Shown: positions 5,262 to 12,824, counted from the stretch's first letter. The stretch: 15,300 nt of DNA from Candidatus Azambacteria bacterium (GCA_016195045.1 JACQAJ010000057.1:1-15300), one strand, 5' to 3'. Translations and numbers: made by a program. The notes: a model not told the origin generated them from the sequence alone.

Positions 5262-6374
5262 ATGACTATACCAGGTAATTCAGGAGGGCTTAGTCCTGAA
5301 GAAAAAAAAGAAATTGATGATCTTTTGAAAGAAGGGGGTGCCGCCGATGAACAGATGGCTCGTCTATTAGAAGGTGGTACGACAGAGACGAAGGGACCGG
5401 ACAAGACTGGAGATACTGAAAAAAAAACCCAAGAAGTAGATGTTCCTGAAGGTCAGCTAACTGATTCTGTTTTTGGTGTGGAAAAAGATCAAAATCAAGA
5501 ACCAGATGAAGAGGGCGATCAATCAGAAGAAGAAAAAATTCCCCCGAGATTAAGTAAGACAAATTTAAAACTTACGAAAAAGAGTCAACAACTAGCTGAA
5601 CGGATTGAGGATTTAGAAGAAGAGAAAAAATTACAAGATAAAATATTAAAACAGGAAGGAAAGTTGGAGTTTCTAAAAAATAAAGATAAGATTTTAGAAA
5701 AAGCCTATGCTGAAAATGAAGTTCAAGAAAAAATAAAAACTTTTGAGGAGGAGAGTGTTAGGTTGGGTGAAGAAATTAAAAAAGCCGAGAGTAATGGAAA
5801 CCATAAACAAAATCTAGAAGACACTCGACTTTTAATAAAAAATGAATCAGGTCTTTTTGATCTTCGGGAATTTTTGGAAAATGATCCGAAAGCTAAAGAT
5901 GATATTAAGAAAGAAAAAACAGAATTTATGGACAGGGTGTTTAGGGTTGTCCTTGATCTTGAAGAAAAACAGAGAGTTTTTGATGTGGAAAAAGATAAGG
6001 CATCTAATTCAGAAAAAAAACTAAGTCCGGAGTTTTTGGCGTTTATGCTTGATAAGACAGGACTTTTGGAAGGAGAGTATGATATTATTAAGAAAATGAC
6101 TATTCAGGATTTTTTGAAGAAAGTATCTCCAAAGCCATTTTTGAGAATAGTTCCTAGGTCCGATACCGTAAAGATGCCTATGTCTAATACGAAAAGAATT
6201 GAGGGAACAGGGTGGGTCATAGATGATATTAATAAGAGATATAAAGAAGAATTAAAGGCAAAACTCCGTTTAAAGGAATATTTTAAGAAAAAACAAAAAG
6301 ATGATTATGGTTTAACGATTGAACAATTTTTTATAAAGTATCAGATGAGCGATAATTTATTTGATGTGTATTAA
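5262..6374 (+). CDS. Unknown coiled-coil protein sharing a C-terminal module with its neighbour
   Basis: This 370-residue protein has no recognised family. Residues 1-98 are acidic, rich in Gly, Asp and Glu, and probably disordered. Residues about 100-250 are strongly charged with heptad-like Leu/Ile spacing, as in a coiled coil (QQLAERIEDLEEEKKLQDKI). Residues 279-361 form a module starting MTIQDFLKK and ending GLTIEQFFIKY. A similar module closes the next protein. There is no signal peptide or membrane segment. The ATG at 5262 follows an AT-rich stretch without a Shine-Dalgarno sequence. The next gene starts 5 bases after the stop, so the two are almost certainly co-transcribed. Together with the downstream ATPase it may belong to a cell-envelope or secretion complex; this is inference from position only. 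Confidence 0.72.
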   Translation: MTIPGNSGGLSPEEKKEIDDLLKEGGAADEQMARLLEGGTTETKGPDKTGDTEKKTQEVDVPEGQLTDSVFGVEKDQNQEPDEEGDQSEEEKIPPRLSKTNLKLTKKSQQLAERIEDLEEEKKLQDKILKQEGKLEFLKNKDKILEKAYAENEVQEKIKTFEEESVRLGEEIKKAESNGNHKQNLEDTRLLIKNESGLFDLREFLENDPKAKDDIKKEKTEFMDRVFRVVLDLEEKQRVFDVEKDKASNSEKKLSPEFLAFMLDKTGLLEGEYDIIKKMTIQDFLKKVSPKPFLRIVPRSDTVKMPMSNTKRIEGTGWVIDDINKRYKEELKAKLRLKEYFKKKQKDDYGLTIEQFFIKYQMSDNLFDVY

Positions 6375-6379
6375 AATAT

Positions 6380-8662
6380 ATGACTATGGAAACATTAGAA
6401 AAAACATCGGAGAGTTTAGAATACTTGAAAGAAAAGTATCTTCTTTTTAATTGGGATCTAGAAAATAAAACTCCTGAAGAGGTGATTAAACTTTTGGAAG
6501 AGAAAATAACTCTTATTGATACTATTCTTGGATTTACAGAAGATGTTCTGGGTCCAGAAAAGGAAAAGCTTTTAGAGACTAGAGGTGACTTGGTGCTACA
6601 GATTGCTAAAAATAATCAGTTGTTATCCGGAGTTAATGGAGAAGAAGTTATAGATAAGAAGATTGATGAACCTAAACTCGAAAAAAAGTCTCATCAGAAA
6701 TATCAATGGAGAGCCGGTGAGGAAGCCGAGATGGAGAAAAATATTGAAGATAAACTTAATTTTAGCAGAAAGAGTTTAATAGAATTAAAAGAAAGTGATT
6801 CTGAATATGCTGACAAATTAAAAGAATATAAGGATTTCAGAAATTCTCTTCGGGATAAACTTTTTCAGGATAAGCAAACCGAACTCGATGGTTCAGAACT
6901 TTTAGATAAAGAGAAGAAAGAAGAACTCGATAATTTTACTTTAGTTTTATATGAAAAATTATATATTAATGAAGCTCTAAAAATTCAGGAAGGGAGAATT
7001 AAATTTGAGGCCGAGGCCGGAAAGGATACCAACCTTAAATGGGCTGGAGTTCAAGTTATTAAATTGGGAAATTGGTATCGGAAACTTCCTTTGAAATATA
7101 AGGTTGGTTTTTCTGCGGCTCTTTTTGCTGGTACGGCTACTTTTGGCGCTGGAATTTCGGGTGTTACTGGGTTTCTAGCTGCGGCTAGTTTAGGACAAAG
7201 AGCCTTGGGGGCTCTAGCTACTGGCATTGGTACAGAAGCCTTGATTGGAAAAGGGTTTAGTAAATTAAGAGAAAAAGATTGGAAGAACAAGGTTGAGGAG
7301 TTGAAAGACGAGATCTCTAAAAAGATTAAAGATAAAAATGAAGGGCAAGCTATTTTATCGGCTTTTGATCAAGAAGGGGAAAAGTTAAGTCAACAAGTAG
7401 AAAAGGAATTAGCTGGTTTAAAGAAAAAAGAAAAAATACATGATAAATTAAGTTTGATTGGCGGCGTTGCTATTGGTGCTATGGCGGGCATCGGGTCATA
7501 CGCGTATCATCATTTTTCTCATGGAGCAGGAGATGGATTGGCTCAGGCTAGTGATGTTTCAGCAGATCATATTAAAATGGGAGCTTCGGCGGTAAAATCT
7601 GGGGCAATGCCGACTGAACATATAAATCCAATAGTTTCAGCTACTCCGGAAGCGCCAGTGGATTTAGCTGGTGGTCATCATTTAGTGCCGGAAGCGCCAG
7701 TTTTACCTAAGATTCCTGGGGCTGTTCCTCCGCCACCAGAAGCATTACCGGTTATGCCAGAAACTTTTAAGGTCGGGGGAATTGATATGAGATTACCAGA
7801 AGTACCGCTGAGGATGGGTTCTCGGGGACCCGAAGGAGCGATCATTGATTATTTAAAAGCTAATGGGTTATCTAAAGATGAAGCTGGAAAACAAGCTAGC
7901 CAGATGTTTCATAAGTTTATGAAATCGGACGGGGTCATTAAGTTTATGCATGACAATAAATTAAATGAAGATTCTTATCTTAAATTGATGAAGAATATTG
8001 AAAAAGGCTCGATTAGAATTAATCCAGATGGCACTATCAAATTTTCTCACATTGACTATGTTAAGGATGCGTTTAAAAAGGCGACAGCGGAAATTACTCA
8101 TAAGATTGCTGGTGGAGAGGTGCCTGCTGGAAATGGAATACATGATACAGTCGAAGTGGCGACTCAAGCGGCCAAGAATGCGGCTCATTCGGCAATACCT
8201 GAACATGCATCATTAGATTCTTCAAACTTAAATTCAATGTCTGTAGAGCCTCATGGCTTATCTCTTCAAGGAGAGGAACATATCTTTCAAAATATGGAGA
8301 GGATGTTTTACGGTGGCGCGCCTGACATTAGTGGACCTGATCCAGTCTATACTTCAGTCCTTAAGGCAAAAATTGCTTCTTTTCAGAATACATTAGCAAA
8401 TCATTGGGTCGGTATTCATGAATTAGCTCCCAAGCTCTCTAAACAAGGTTTTGGAACGATTAAGGATATGACGGTGAAAGATTTTTTGAAAGGGAAACCT
8501 GGTACTTGGTTTAGTAAAGGGACGATGTCTTTGTTCGATTCTCGTAGTAGAATAGAATTCCAGGCGAAACTTGATTTACAAACACTTTTTAAGGCGAAAG
8601 CTGGTTGGTCAGATTCAGGGTTAACGGTGGATCAATTTTTGAAGAAAATTATCAAGGCGTGA
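6380..8662 (+). CDS. Unknown large membrane protein with proline-rich linker
   Basis: This 760-residue protein is not from a family I recognise. Residues 1-225 are charged and helical. Residues 242-290 are a hydrophobic Gly/Ala-rich stretch able to form a two-helix membrane hairpin (FSAALFAGTATFGAGISG, then GFLAAASLGQRALG). Residues 291-355 are again charged coil. Residues 358-377 form a further membrane helix (SLIGGVAIGAMAGIGSYAY). Residues 419-475 are a Pro-rich linker. Residues 480-570 look like a small helical domain, and residues 697-757 repeat the C-terminal module of the preceding protein (MTVKDFLKG to GLTVDQFLKK). The layout suggests a cytosolic N-terminal half, membrane anchors and an extended C-terminal part whose side is uncertain. 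It starts 5 bases after the preceding gene, so it is in the same operon. Confidence 0.72.
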   Translation: MTMETLEKTSESLEYLKEKYLLFNWDLENKTPEEVIKLLEEKITLIDTILGFTEDVLGPEKEKLLETRGDLVLQIAKNNQLLSGVNGEEVIDKKIDEPKLEKKSHQKYQWRAGEEAEMEKNIEDKLNFSRKSLIELKESDSEYADKLKEYKDFRNSLRDKLFQDKQTELDGSELLDKEKKEELDNFTLVLYEKLYINEALKIQEGRIKFEAEAGKDTNLKWAGVQVIKLGNWYRKLPLKYKVGFSAALFAGTATFGAGISGVTGFLAAASLGQRALGALATGIGTEALIGKGFSKLREKDWKNKVEELKDEISKKIKDKNEGQAILSAFDQEGEKLSQQVEKELAGLKKKEKIHDKLSLIGGVAIGAMAGIGSYAYHHFSHGAGDGLAQASDVSADHIKMGASAVKSGAMPTEHINPIVSATPEAPVDLAGGHHLVPEAPVLPKIPGAVPPPPEALPVMPETFKVGGIDMRLPEVPLRMGSRGPEGAIIDYLKANGLSKDEAGKQASQMFHKFMKSDGVIKFMHDNKLNEDSYLKLMKNIEKGSIRINPDGTIKFSHIDYVKDAFKKATAEITHKIAGGEVPAGNGIHDTVEVATQAAKNAAHSAIPEHASLDSSNLNSMSVEPHGLSLQGEEHIFQNMERMFYGGAPDISGPDPVYTSVLKAKIASFQNTLANHWVGIHELAPKLSKQGFGTIKDMTVKDFLKGKPGTWFSKGTMSLFDSRSRIEFQAKLDLQTLFKAKAGWSDSGLTVDQFLKKIIKA

Positions 8663-8665
8663 GGT

Positions 8666-8693
8666 AAGATTTAAGATTTAAGATTTAAGAATT
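8666..8693 (+). repeat. Heptameric repeat (aagattt), three and a half units
   Basis: aagattt occurs three times in tandem (8666-8686), followed by a diverged unit, starting three bases after the stop codon of the large membrane protein. A scrap of palindromic repeat, ttcgggaatgaca, follows near 8699-8711. Confidence 0.75.
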
Positions 8694-8799
8694 ATGGGTT
8701 CGGGAATGACAAAAGTGAAATGTGAACGACAAAGAAAAAGATAGGATATGTGAATAATTATAAATAGAATTTTTATTAAACTATGTTAAAATTAAAGTA

Positions 8800-9020
8800 A
8801 TGAAGAAAATAGATGGTCAGTATTATATAATTTATGAACGAGATGAAGAGGGTGGGTTTATTGCTTCAGTACTAGCAATTTTTGGGCGTGTTGTCTATGG
8901 ACACTTAAACAAGCTTATAGAAATATTGCTTTTGCTATTAAGGAATGTCTTGAGGTGATTGCTGATTTTAATGTCATTCCCGCGAAGGCGGGAATCCAGA
9001 GATTGAATATTAATGATTAG
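8800..9020 (+). pseudogene. HicB-like antitoxin, frameshifted
   Basis: From ATG 8800 the frame gives MKKIDGQYYIIYERDEEGGF, then IASV. This matches the start of the HicB antitoxin fold (partial RNase H-like). The frame derails after Tyr33 (8896-8898) and stops at 8958. One base out of phase, from 8901, the typical HicB continuation appears: TLKQAYRNIAFAIKECLEVI. A single lost base near 8899-8900 explains this. The second frame runs into a palindromic repeat (8972-8999) and ends at TAG 9018-9020. No hicA toxin gene is found on either side. It is most likely a decayed solitary HicB gene. A sequencing error in the G/A run is possible but would not restore the C-terminus lost to the repeat. Confidence 0.7.
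8972..8999 (+). repeat. Left palindrome of the GIY-YIG unit
   Basis: It starts tgtcattcccgcg and ends gcgggaatccag, with the internal stem ATTCCCGC/GCGGGAAT around a GAAG loop. It lies 13 bases upstream of the GIY-YIG start codon. Confidence 0.85.
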
Positions 9021-9318
9021 AAATTATTATGTTTATATTTTAGCAAGCAAGAAAAATGGGACTTTGTATATTGGAGTAACGAACGATTTAATAAAACGTA
9101 TTTATGAACATAAGAATGATTTGCTAGAAGGTTTTACGAAAAAATATCAAGTCCACATATTAGTATATTTTGAACAAACTGATGATATAAAAAGTGCCAT
9201 AGAAAGGGAAAAGAATATTAAGAAATGGAATCGAAACTGGAAATTGAAATTAATTGAAAAATCTAATTCAACTTGGGTAGATCTGTCAGTCACTGGATTC
9301 CCGCCTGCGCGGGAATGA
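9013..9318 (+). CDS. Small GIY-YIG nuclease-domain protein (YhbQ/UPF0213-like)
   Basis: This 101-residue protein is little more than one GIY-YIG domain, a fold that cuts DNA using a metal ion. The family motifs are present: YVYIL (6-10, the GIY strand), LYIGVTNDL (18-26, the YIG strand), Arg29 and His33 in RIYEHK, and the glutamate-rich AIEREKNIKKW (62-72), which holds the likely metal-binding Glu. The last eight residues (TGFPPARE) and the TGA are encoded by the right-hand palindrome, so the present C-terminus seems to have been captured from the repeat. No Shine-Dalgarno sequence is seen before ATG 9013. The gene interrupts the run of envelope/ATPase genes and probably does not work with them. 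Small stand-alone GIY-YIG proteins have poorly known cellular roles. Confidence 0.88.
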   Translation: MIRNYYVYILASKKNGTLYIGVTNDLIKRIYEHKNDLLEGFTKKYQVHILVYFEQTDDIKSAIEREKNIKKWNRNWKLKLIEKSNSTWVDLSVTGFPPARE

Positions 9319-9320
9319 CA
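9293..9320 (-). repeat. Right palindrome of the GIY-YIG unit
   Basis: Inverted copy of 8972-8999 with one difference. It starts ctggattcccgcc and ends gggaatgaca. It contains the GIY-YIG stop codon (9316-9318). Confidence 0.85.
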
Positions 9321-9328
9321 GAGTAATA

Positions 9329-9356
9329 ACCTACAAGCTACAACCTACAAGCTAAT
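9329..9356 (+). repeat. Heptameric repeat, four units
   Basis: acctaca-agctaca-acctaca-agctaat: a 14-bp unit made of two related heptamers, repeated twice, ending four bases before the next start codon. Confidence 0.7.
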
Positions 9357-9359
9357 CTT

Positions 9360-9674
9360 ATGCCAACTATATCAACACAACTACAAGATCAAGATATTAT
9401 GAAAGAATTGGGGATTATGAATTTACCAGCTGAAATGCGGGATCAAATTTTGGTGAAATTTACCGAAAATCTGTTAATGCAGGTTGGTTTAAAAGTTTTT
9501 GGCGCACTTTCGGAAGATGATCAGGAGGAATTTGAAAAACTCAAGGATCTCAACAATCCTGGGGTTCTTAATGATTTTTTTCAAGCTAAGATTCCTAATT
9601 ATGAAGAGCTAGTTCAAAGACAAGTCAAGAAATCGTTGACTGATTTTAAGAAGCTCGTTAAAGATTTGAGTTAA
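9360..9674 (+). CDS. Small helical protein, possibly DUF5663-like
   Basis: This 104-residue protein is predicted all-helical and soluble. The pattern LPAEMRDQILVKFTENLLMQ (about 22-41), then GLKVFGALSEDDQEEFEKL (43-61), then NPGVLNDFFQAKIPNYEELV (66-85) resembles small CPR-wide proteins grouped as DUF5663. I recall this family from memory and could not check it. It lies between a 7-bp repeat array and a second array, upstream of another small protein and the TraD-like ATPase, and may be co-transcribed with them. No Shine-Dalgarno sequence precedes ATG 9360. Its function is unknown; the position suggests an accessory factor for the ATPase complex. Confidence 0.68.
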   Translation: MPTISTQLQDQDIMKELGIMNLPAEMRDQILVKFTENLLMQVGLKVFGALSEDDQEEFEKLKDLNNPGVLNDFFQAKIPNYEELVQRQVKKSLTDFKKLVKDLS

Positions 9675-9675
9675 G

Positions 9676-9710
9676 AAGATTTAAGATTTAAGAATAATTT
9701 AGAGATTTAA
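9676..9710 (+). repeat. Heptameric repeat (aagattt/gatttaa type)
   Basis: aagattt, aagattt, aagaata, atttaga and gatttaa follow in one 7-bp phase directly after the stop codon of the 104-residue protein. Confidence 0.65.
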
Positions 9711-9716
9711 AATTAT

Positions 9717-9756
9717 GGATTGCCACGTCCCCGCAAAGCGGGGGCTCGCAATGACA
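9717..9756 (+). repeat. Palindromic repeat of the ATTGC...GCAATGACA type
   Basis: ATTGC/GCAAT outer arms enclose a CCCCGC-aaa-GCGGGG hairpin (9729-9743). The repeat contains or abuts two of the three possible start codons of the next gene. It is a different family from the palindromes around the GIY-YIG gene, although it ends in a similar aatgaca. Confidence 0.75.
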
Positions 9757-9768
9757 TTAAAAATCCCC

Positions 9769-10206
9769 ATGAATCCAATTAATCAAGTGAGTCAAAATAT
9801 CGAAATTCCTCAAGAGATGAGTGAAGTGGCTATTAAGAAGATGAAAGAACTTCATCCTCATCTTGAAAAAGCTCAATTAGATTATACAAAGCGAGACGCG
9901 GGATCACTCGAAAGACAGAGGGAGATTTTTAAATCAGGAGTTGCTCAAAGTCAAGTCAGTCAATCAACGACAGTTAAAGCAATACCTAGTGGAAACTACG
10001 TTAAAGGACAGACAAAATTAGCCTCCGGTTTAACTCCGCCAGAGCAATTACAGGTCTTAGTTAACCTCGCTTTTCAGCAAGATCCCATTAAAGCTTCTTT
10101 AATGGCGGCTGATCTCAAGGATCCTTTTGTCGAAGATCGGCTCCATGATATTTTGGTGGAGTATCATGAGGAATTAAAAAGGGGAGGAAAATTATTTGAG
10201 ATTTAA
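9769..10206 (+). CDS. Small soluble protein of unknown function
   Basis: From ATG 9769 the protein has 145 residues and no recognised family. It is predicted mostly helical: EMSEVAIKKMKELHPHLEKA near the N-terminus, a Ser/Thr/Gln-rich flexible middle (SQVSQSTTVKAIPSGNYVKG), and a C-terminal helical part (EQLQVLVNLAFQQDPIKAS, then DRLHDILVEYHEELKR). There is no signal peptide or membrane segment. The frame is open upstream through a palindromic repeat, with further ATGs at 9715 and 9751. I chose 9769 because it is the first ATG wholly outside the repeat; 9751 is also possible. The TAA stop is part of the first gatttaa heptamer of the next array. It lies directly before the TraD-like ATPase gene. 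Confidence 0.65.
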   Translation: MNPINQVSQNIEIPQEMSEVAIKKMKELHPHLEKAQLDYTKRDAGSLERQREIFKSGVAQSQVSQSTTVKAIPSGNYVKGQTKLASGLTPPEQLQVLVNLAFQQDPIKASLMAADLKDPFVEDRLHDILVEYHEELKRGGKLFEI

Positions 10207-10318
10207 GATTTACGATTTATGATTTAAGAATTTGAATAAAAAACAAAACGAAAATTAATCTTAAATCTTAAATCGTAAATCTTAAATCTTAAATCTAGCT
10301 ATTAAAAATTCTAAATCT
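10200..10318. repeat. Heptad-phased spacer forming a 29-bp inverted repeat
   Basis: The spacer can be cut into 17 consecutive 7-bp units from 10200 to 10318: gatttaa, gatttac, gatttat, gatttaa on the left, then ttaaatc-type units (10261-10295) in the opposite sense. Arms 10200-10228 and 10260-10288 are complementary with one mismatch and would form a long hairpin. The T-run needed for a classical terminator is missing. Confidence 0.8.
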
Positions 10319-10319
10319 C

Positions 10320-12749
10320 ATGCCCTACTTTCTTATTGTCCTGGTAATTCTTATTAGTCTTTTTGTGTTGTTTCTTCTTTCTCGGAAAATTTTTCGGGGA
10401 AAAATTTTGCGGTCGCTCAATATGAAATTGTTACTGATTATTTTGCCGCCGGCTATTTTTAATAAAGAGGAAAAAAAGACGGAAAAAGAAATTATTGCGG
10501 TGATGGATCAATTATATTCCGCTTTTTCGGTGATCCAATTTTCTAAAAAAACTTGGTTGGCTCCTAAGCCTTACTTGGTTTTGGAATTAGTGGTGCCTCA
10601 AGTGGGCGAGGAGATTCATTTTTATTTGGCTTGTCCTTGGCGTTTAACGGAAGCGATCACGAAACAGATTTATAGTTATTTTCCTTTGGCGAAAGTAGAA
10701 AATATTGCCAAGGATTATACAATTTTTACTCCGGGCGGAAAAGTAGCGGCGACGATGGTGAAATTTAATTATTCCTCAATTTTACCCTTTAAGACCTATA
10801 AAGATTTAGAGGTTGATCCCTTGAAGGAAATTACTAACTCTTTTTCTCGGCTTAAGGAAGTTGGTGAAGGGGCGGTGATTCAGATTGCTTTTAGACCAGC
10901 TAGTCATCAGAATAAGAAACGAAGTTTGAGAGCGCTGAAATTAATTAAGAATGGGAAGAATTTAGGTGAGGCTTTGGAAAAAGTTAATCAAAGCTGGTTT
11001 TGGGATTTGATCGATTTCTTTAAAACTGATCATAATAAAAAAGAGTCAGGCGAGGATCAATTTAAGAGAGAAGAGGTTCACGAAGAAGTCGTTAAGGCTT
11101 TAACTAATAAAGCGAGTAAGGCGCAATTTGAGACTAATATTAGAATTGTCGCTTCGGCCCCCACCCAAGAGGAAGCCGAAGATATTTTACGCTATTTGGC
11201 TAATTCTTTTTCTCAATTTGATCATCCTATTTTAAATAGTTTTTTCATTCATAACTTAAAGAAAGAGGTCCTCAAAAAAACTATTTTTGATTTTTCCTAT
11301 CGGCTTTTTGATAAGAAAAAAATGATGATTTTGGGAACCGAAGAATTAACTAGTTTGTATCATTTCCCTAATGTGGTTTTGGAGACGCCCAAGATTAAGT
11401 TTTTAAAAGCTAAACCCTCGGAACCGCCAGTAAATTTACCTAAGGAAGGACTGATTTTAGGCAAGAATTTTTATCGGGGCGAGGAGAAAGAAGTGAGAAT
11501 GTCTCAAGAGGATCGACGACGGCATCTCTATACGATTGGTCAAACGGGAACTGGTAAATCAACTTTCTTAAAAAATTTAATTCAACAAGATATTAATAAT
11601 GGCGAAGGGGTCGGAGTTTTAGATCCTCACGGTGATTTAGTCGAGGATATTTTAGGTTTAATTCCGAAGCATCGCGTGGAAGATGTGATTGTTCTTGATG
11701 CTTCTGATTTAGAAAGACCGCTGGGTTTGAATATGTTGGAGTATGATCCCAAATTCCCTGAGCAAAAAACTTTTATTATTAACGAATTGATTAGTATTTT
11801 AGATAAACTTTACGATTTAAAAACCACTGGCGGGCCAATGTTTGAGCAGTACACCAGAAATTCCCTTTTACTTTTACTAGAATATCCGGAACGAGGTTTT
11901 ACTTTAATGGAAATTCCTCGAGTTTTAGCCGATAAAGAATTTCGGAAATCCTTGCTGAAGGATTGTACCAATATTATTGCTAAAGATTTTTGGGAAAAAG
12001 AAGCCGAGAAGGCGGGTGGGGAAGCCTCGCTTCAAAATATGGTGCCCTATATCACCAGTAAGTTCGGGATCTTTATTTCCAATGATTATGTTCGGCCTAT
12101 TATCGGCCAGAGTAAAAGTACTATTAATTTCCGAGATTTGATGGATCATAAAAAGATCTTATTAGTGAGTTTAAGTAAGGGGCGACTCGGTGATATCAAT
12201 TCTTCCTTACTTGGTTTAGTGATCGTTGGTAAATTATTGATGGCCAGTTTTTCTCGAGTTGATCAGCCAGAAGATCAGCGACAAGATTTCTATCTTTATC
12301 TTGATGAGTTTCAAAATTTTGCTACTAATTCGATTGCCACGATTTTGTCCGAAGCTAGAAAGTATCGCTTGGATTTAGTAATTGCTCATCAATTTATCGA
12401 GCAACTCAAAAAAGAAATTAAAGACGCCGTTTTTGGTAATGTCGGTTCGGCGGTTTCTTTTCGAGTGGGAGCGGCGGATGCGGAAGCCGTGGTGAAACAA
12501 TTTTTTGAACCAGTTTTTAATCAGAACGATCTCGTCAATATTGATAATTTTAACGCTTACATAAAATTGATGATTAATAATACCACTACCAAACCATTTT
12601 CAATTGCGGTTAATCGACCGGATAAACCCAATATCGCTTTAGCCAAAAACATTCGAGAATTGTCTCGTCTCAAATACGGTCGGGATTATCAAATCGTCAA
12701 AGAAGAAATTGCTAGTCGGTACTTGTGGGACAAAGAAAGTGAAGAATGA
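10320..12749 (+). CDS. TraD/VirD4-like membrane ATPase (type IV secretion DNA-binding domain)
   Basis: This 809-residue P-loop ATPase belongs to the FtsK/HerA/TraD group. Residues 3-21 are a membrane helix that anchors it in the inner membrane. Residues about 50-360 are a family-specific N-terminal region of alternating strands and helices. Walker A is GQTGTGKST (407-415), followed by GVGVLDPHGDLVEDIL (430-445). Walker B is YLYLDEFQNF (658-667, Asp662-Glu663), as in coupling proteins and CPR type IV secretion-like ATPases. A downstream VIAHQFIEQL (687-696) fits the conserved sensor region. The likely job is ATP-driven transport of DNA or protein across the membrane. No relaxase, VirB4 or pilin gene is in the window, so conjugation itself is not shown. 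There is no Shine-Dalgarno sequence. It is the last gene of the 5262-12749 run. Confidence 0.88.
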   Translation: MPYFLIVLVILISLFVLFLLSRKIFRGKILRSLNMKLLLIILPPAIFNKEEKKTEKEIIAVMDQLYSAFSVIQFSKKTWLAPKPYLVLELVVPQVGEEIHFYLACPWRLTEAITKQIYSYFPLAKVENIAKDYTIFTPGGKVAATMVKFNYSSILPFKTYKDLEVDPLKEITNSFSRLKEVGEGAVIQIAFRPASHQNKKRSLRALKLIKNGKNLGEALEKVNQSWFWDLIDFFKTDHNKKESGEDQFKREEVHEEVVKALTNKASKAQFETNIRIVASAPTQEEAEDILRYLANSFSQFDHPILNSFFIHNLKKEVLKKTIFDFSYRLFDKKKMMILGTEELTSLYHFPNVVLETPKIKFLKAKPSEPPVNLPKEGLILGKNFYRGEEKEVRMSQEDRRRHLYTIGQTGTGKSTFLKNLIQQDINNGEGVGVLDPHGDLVEDILGLIPKHRVEDVIVLDASDLERPLGLNMLEYDPKFPEQKTFIINELISILDKLYDLKTTGGPMFEQYTRNSLLLLLEYPERGFTLMEIPRVLADKEFRKSLLKDCTNIIAKDFWEKEAEKAGGEASLQNMVPYITSKFGIFISNDYVRPIIGQSKSTINFRDLMDHKKILLVSLSKGRLGDINSSLLGLVIVGKLLMASFSRVDQPEDQRQDFYLYLDEFQNFATNSIATILSEARKYRLDLVIAHQFIEQLKKEIKDAVFGNVGSAVSFRVGAADAEAVVKQFFEPVFNQNDLVNIDNFNAYIKLMINNTTTKPFSIAVNRPDKPNIALAKNIRELSRLKYGRDYQIVKEEIASRYLWDKESEE

Positions 12750-12818
12750 AAAACTAAAAACTAAAAGTGAATAATTAAAAATTAAGAGCGAATTATTTTT
12801 AGTTTTTAGTTTTTAGTT
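12749..12818. repeat. Heptad-phased spacer between the ATPase gene and carA
   Basis: The whole spacer divides into ten 7-bp units (aaaaact twice at the left, tttagtt three times at the right). Arms 12751-12766 and 12804-12819 are perfectly complementary over 16 bp and would form a hairpin just before the carA start codon. Confidence 0.75.
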
Positions 12819-12824
12819 TAATTT

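Larger units (their letters stand above)
8972..9320 (+). mobile_element. GIY-YIG nuclease gene framed by 28-bp inverted palindromes
   Basis: The copy at 8972-8999 and the reverse complement of 9293-9320 agree at 27 of 28 bases. Each copy holds its own hairpin. Between them lies only the GIY-YIG gene, giving a 349-bp unit. It sits in the tail of the decayed HicB gene. No clear target duplication is visible. Mobility is inferred from this layout and from the general link between nuclease genes and REP-like palindromes. Confidence 0.5.
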
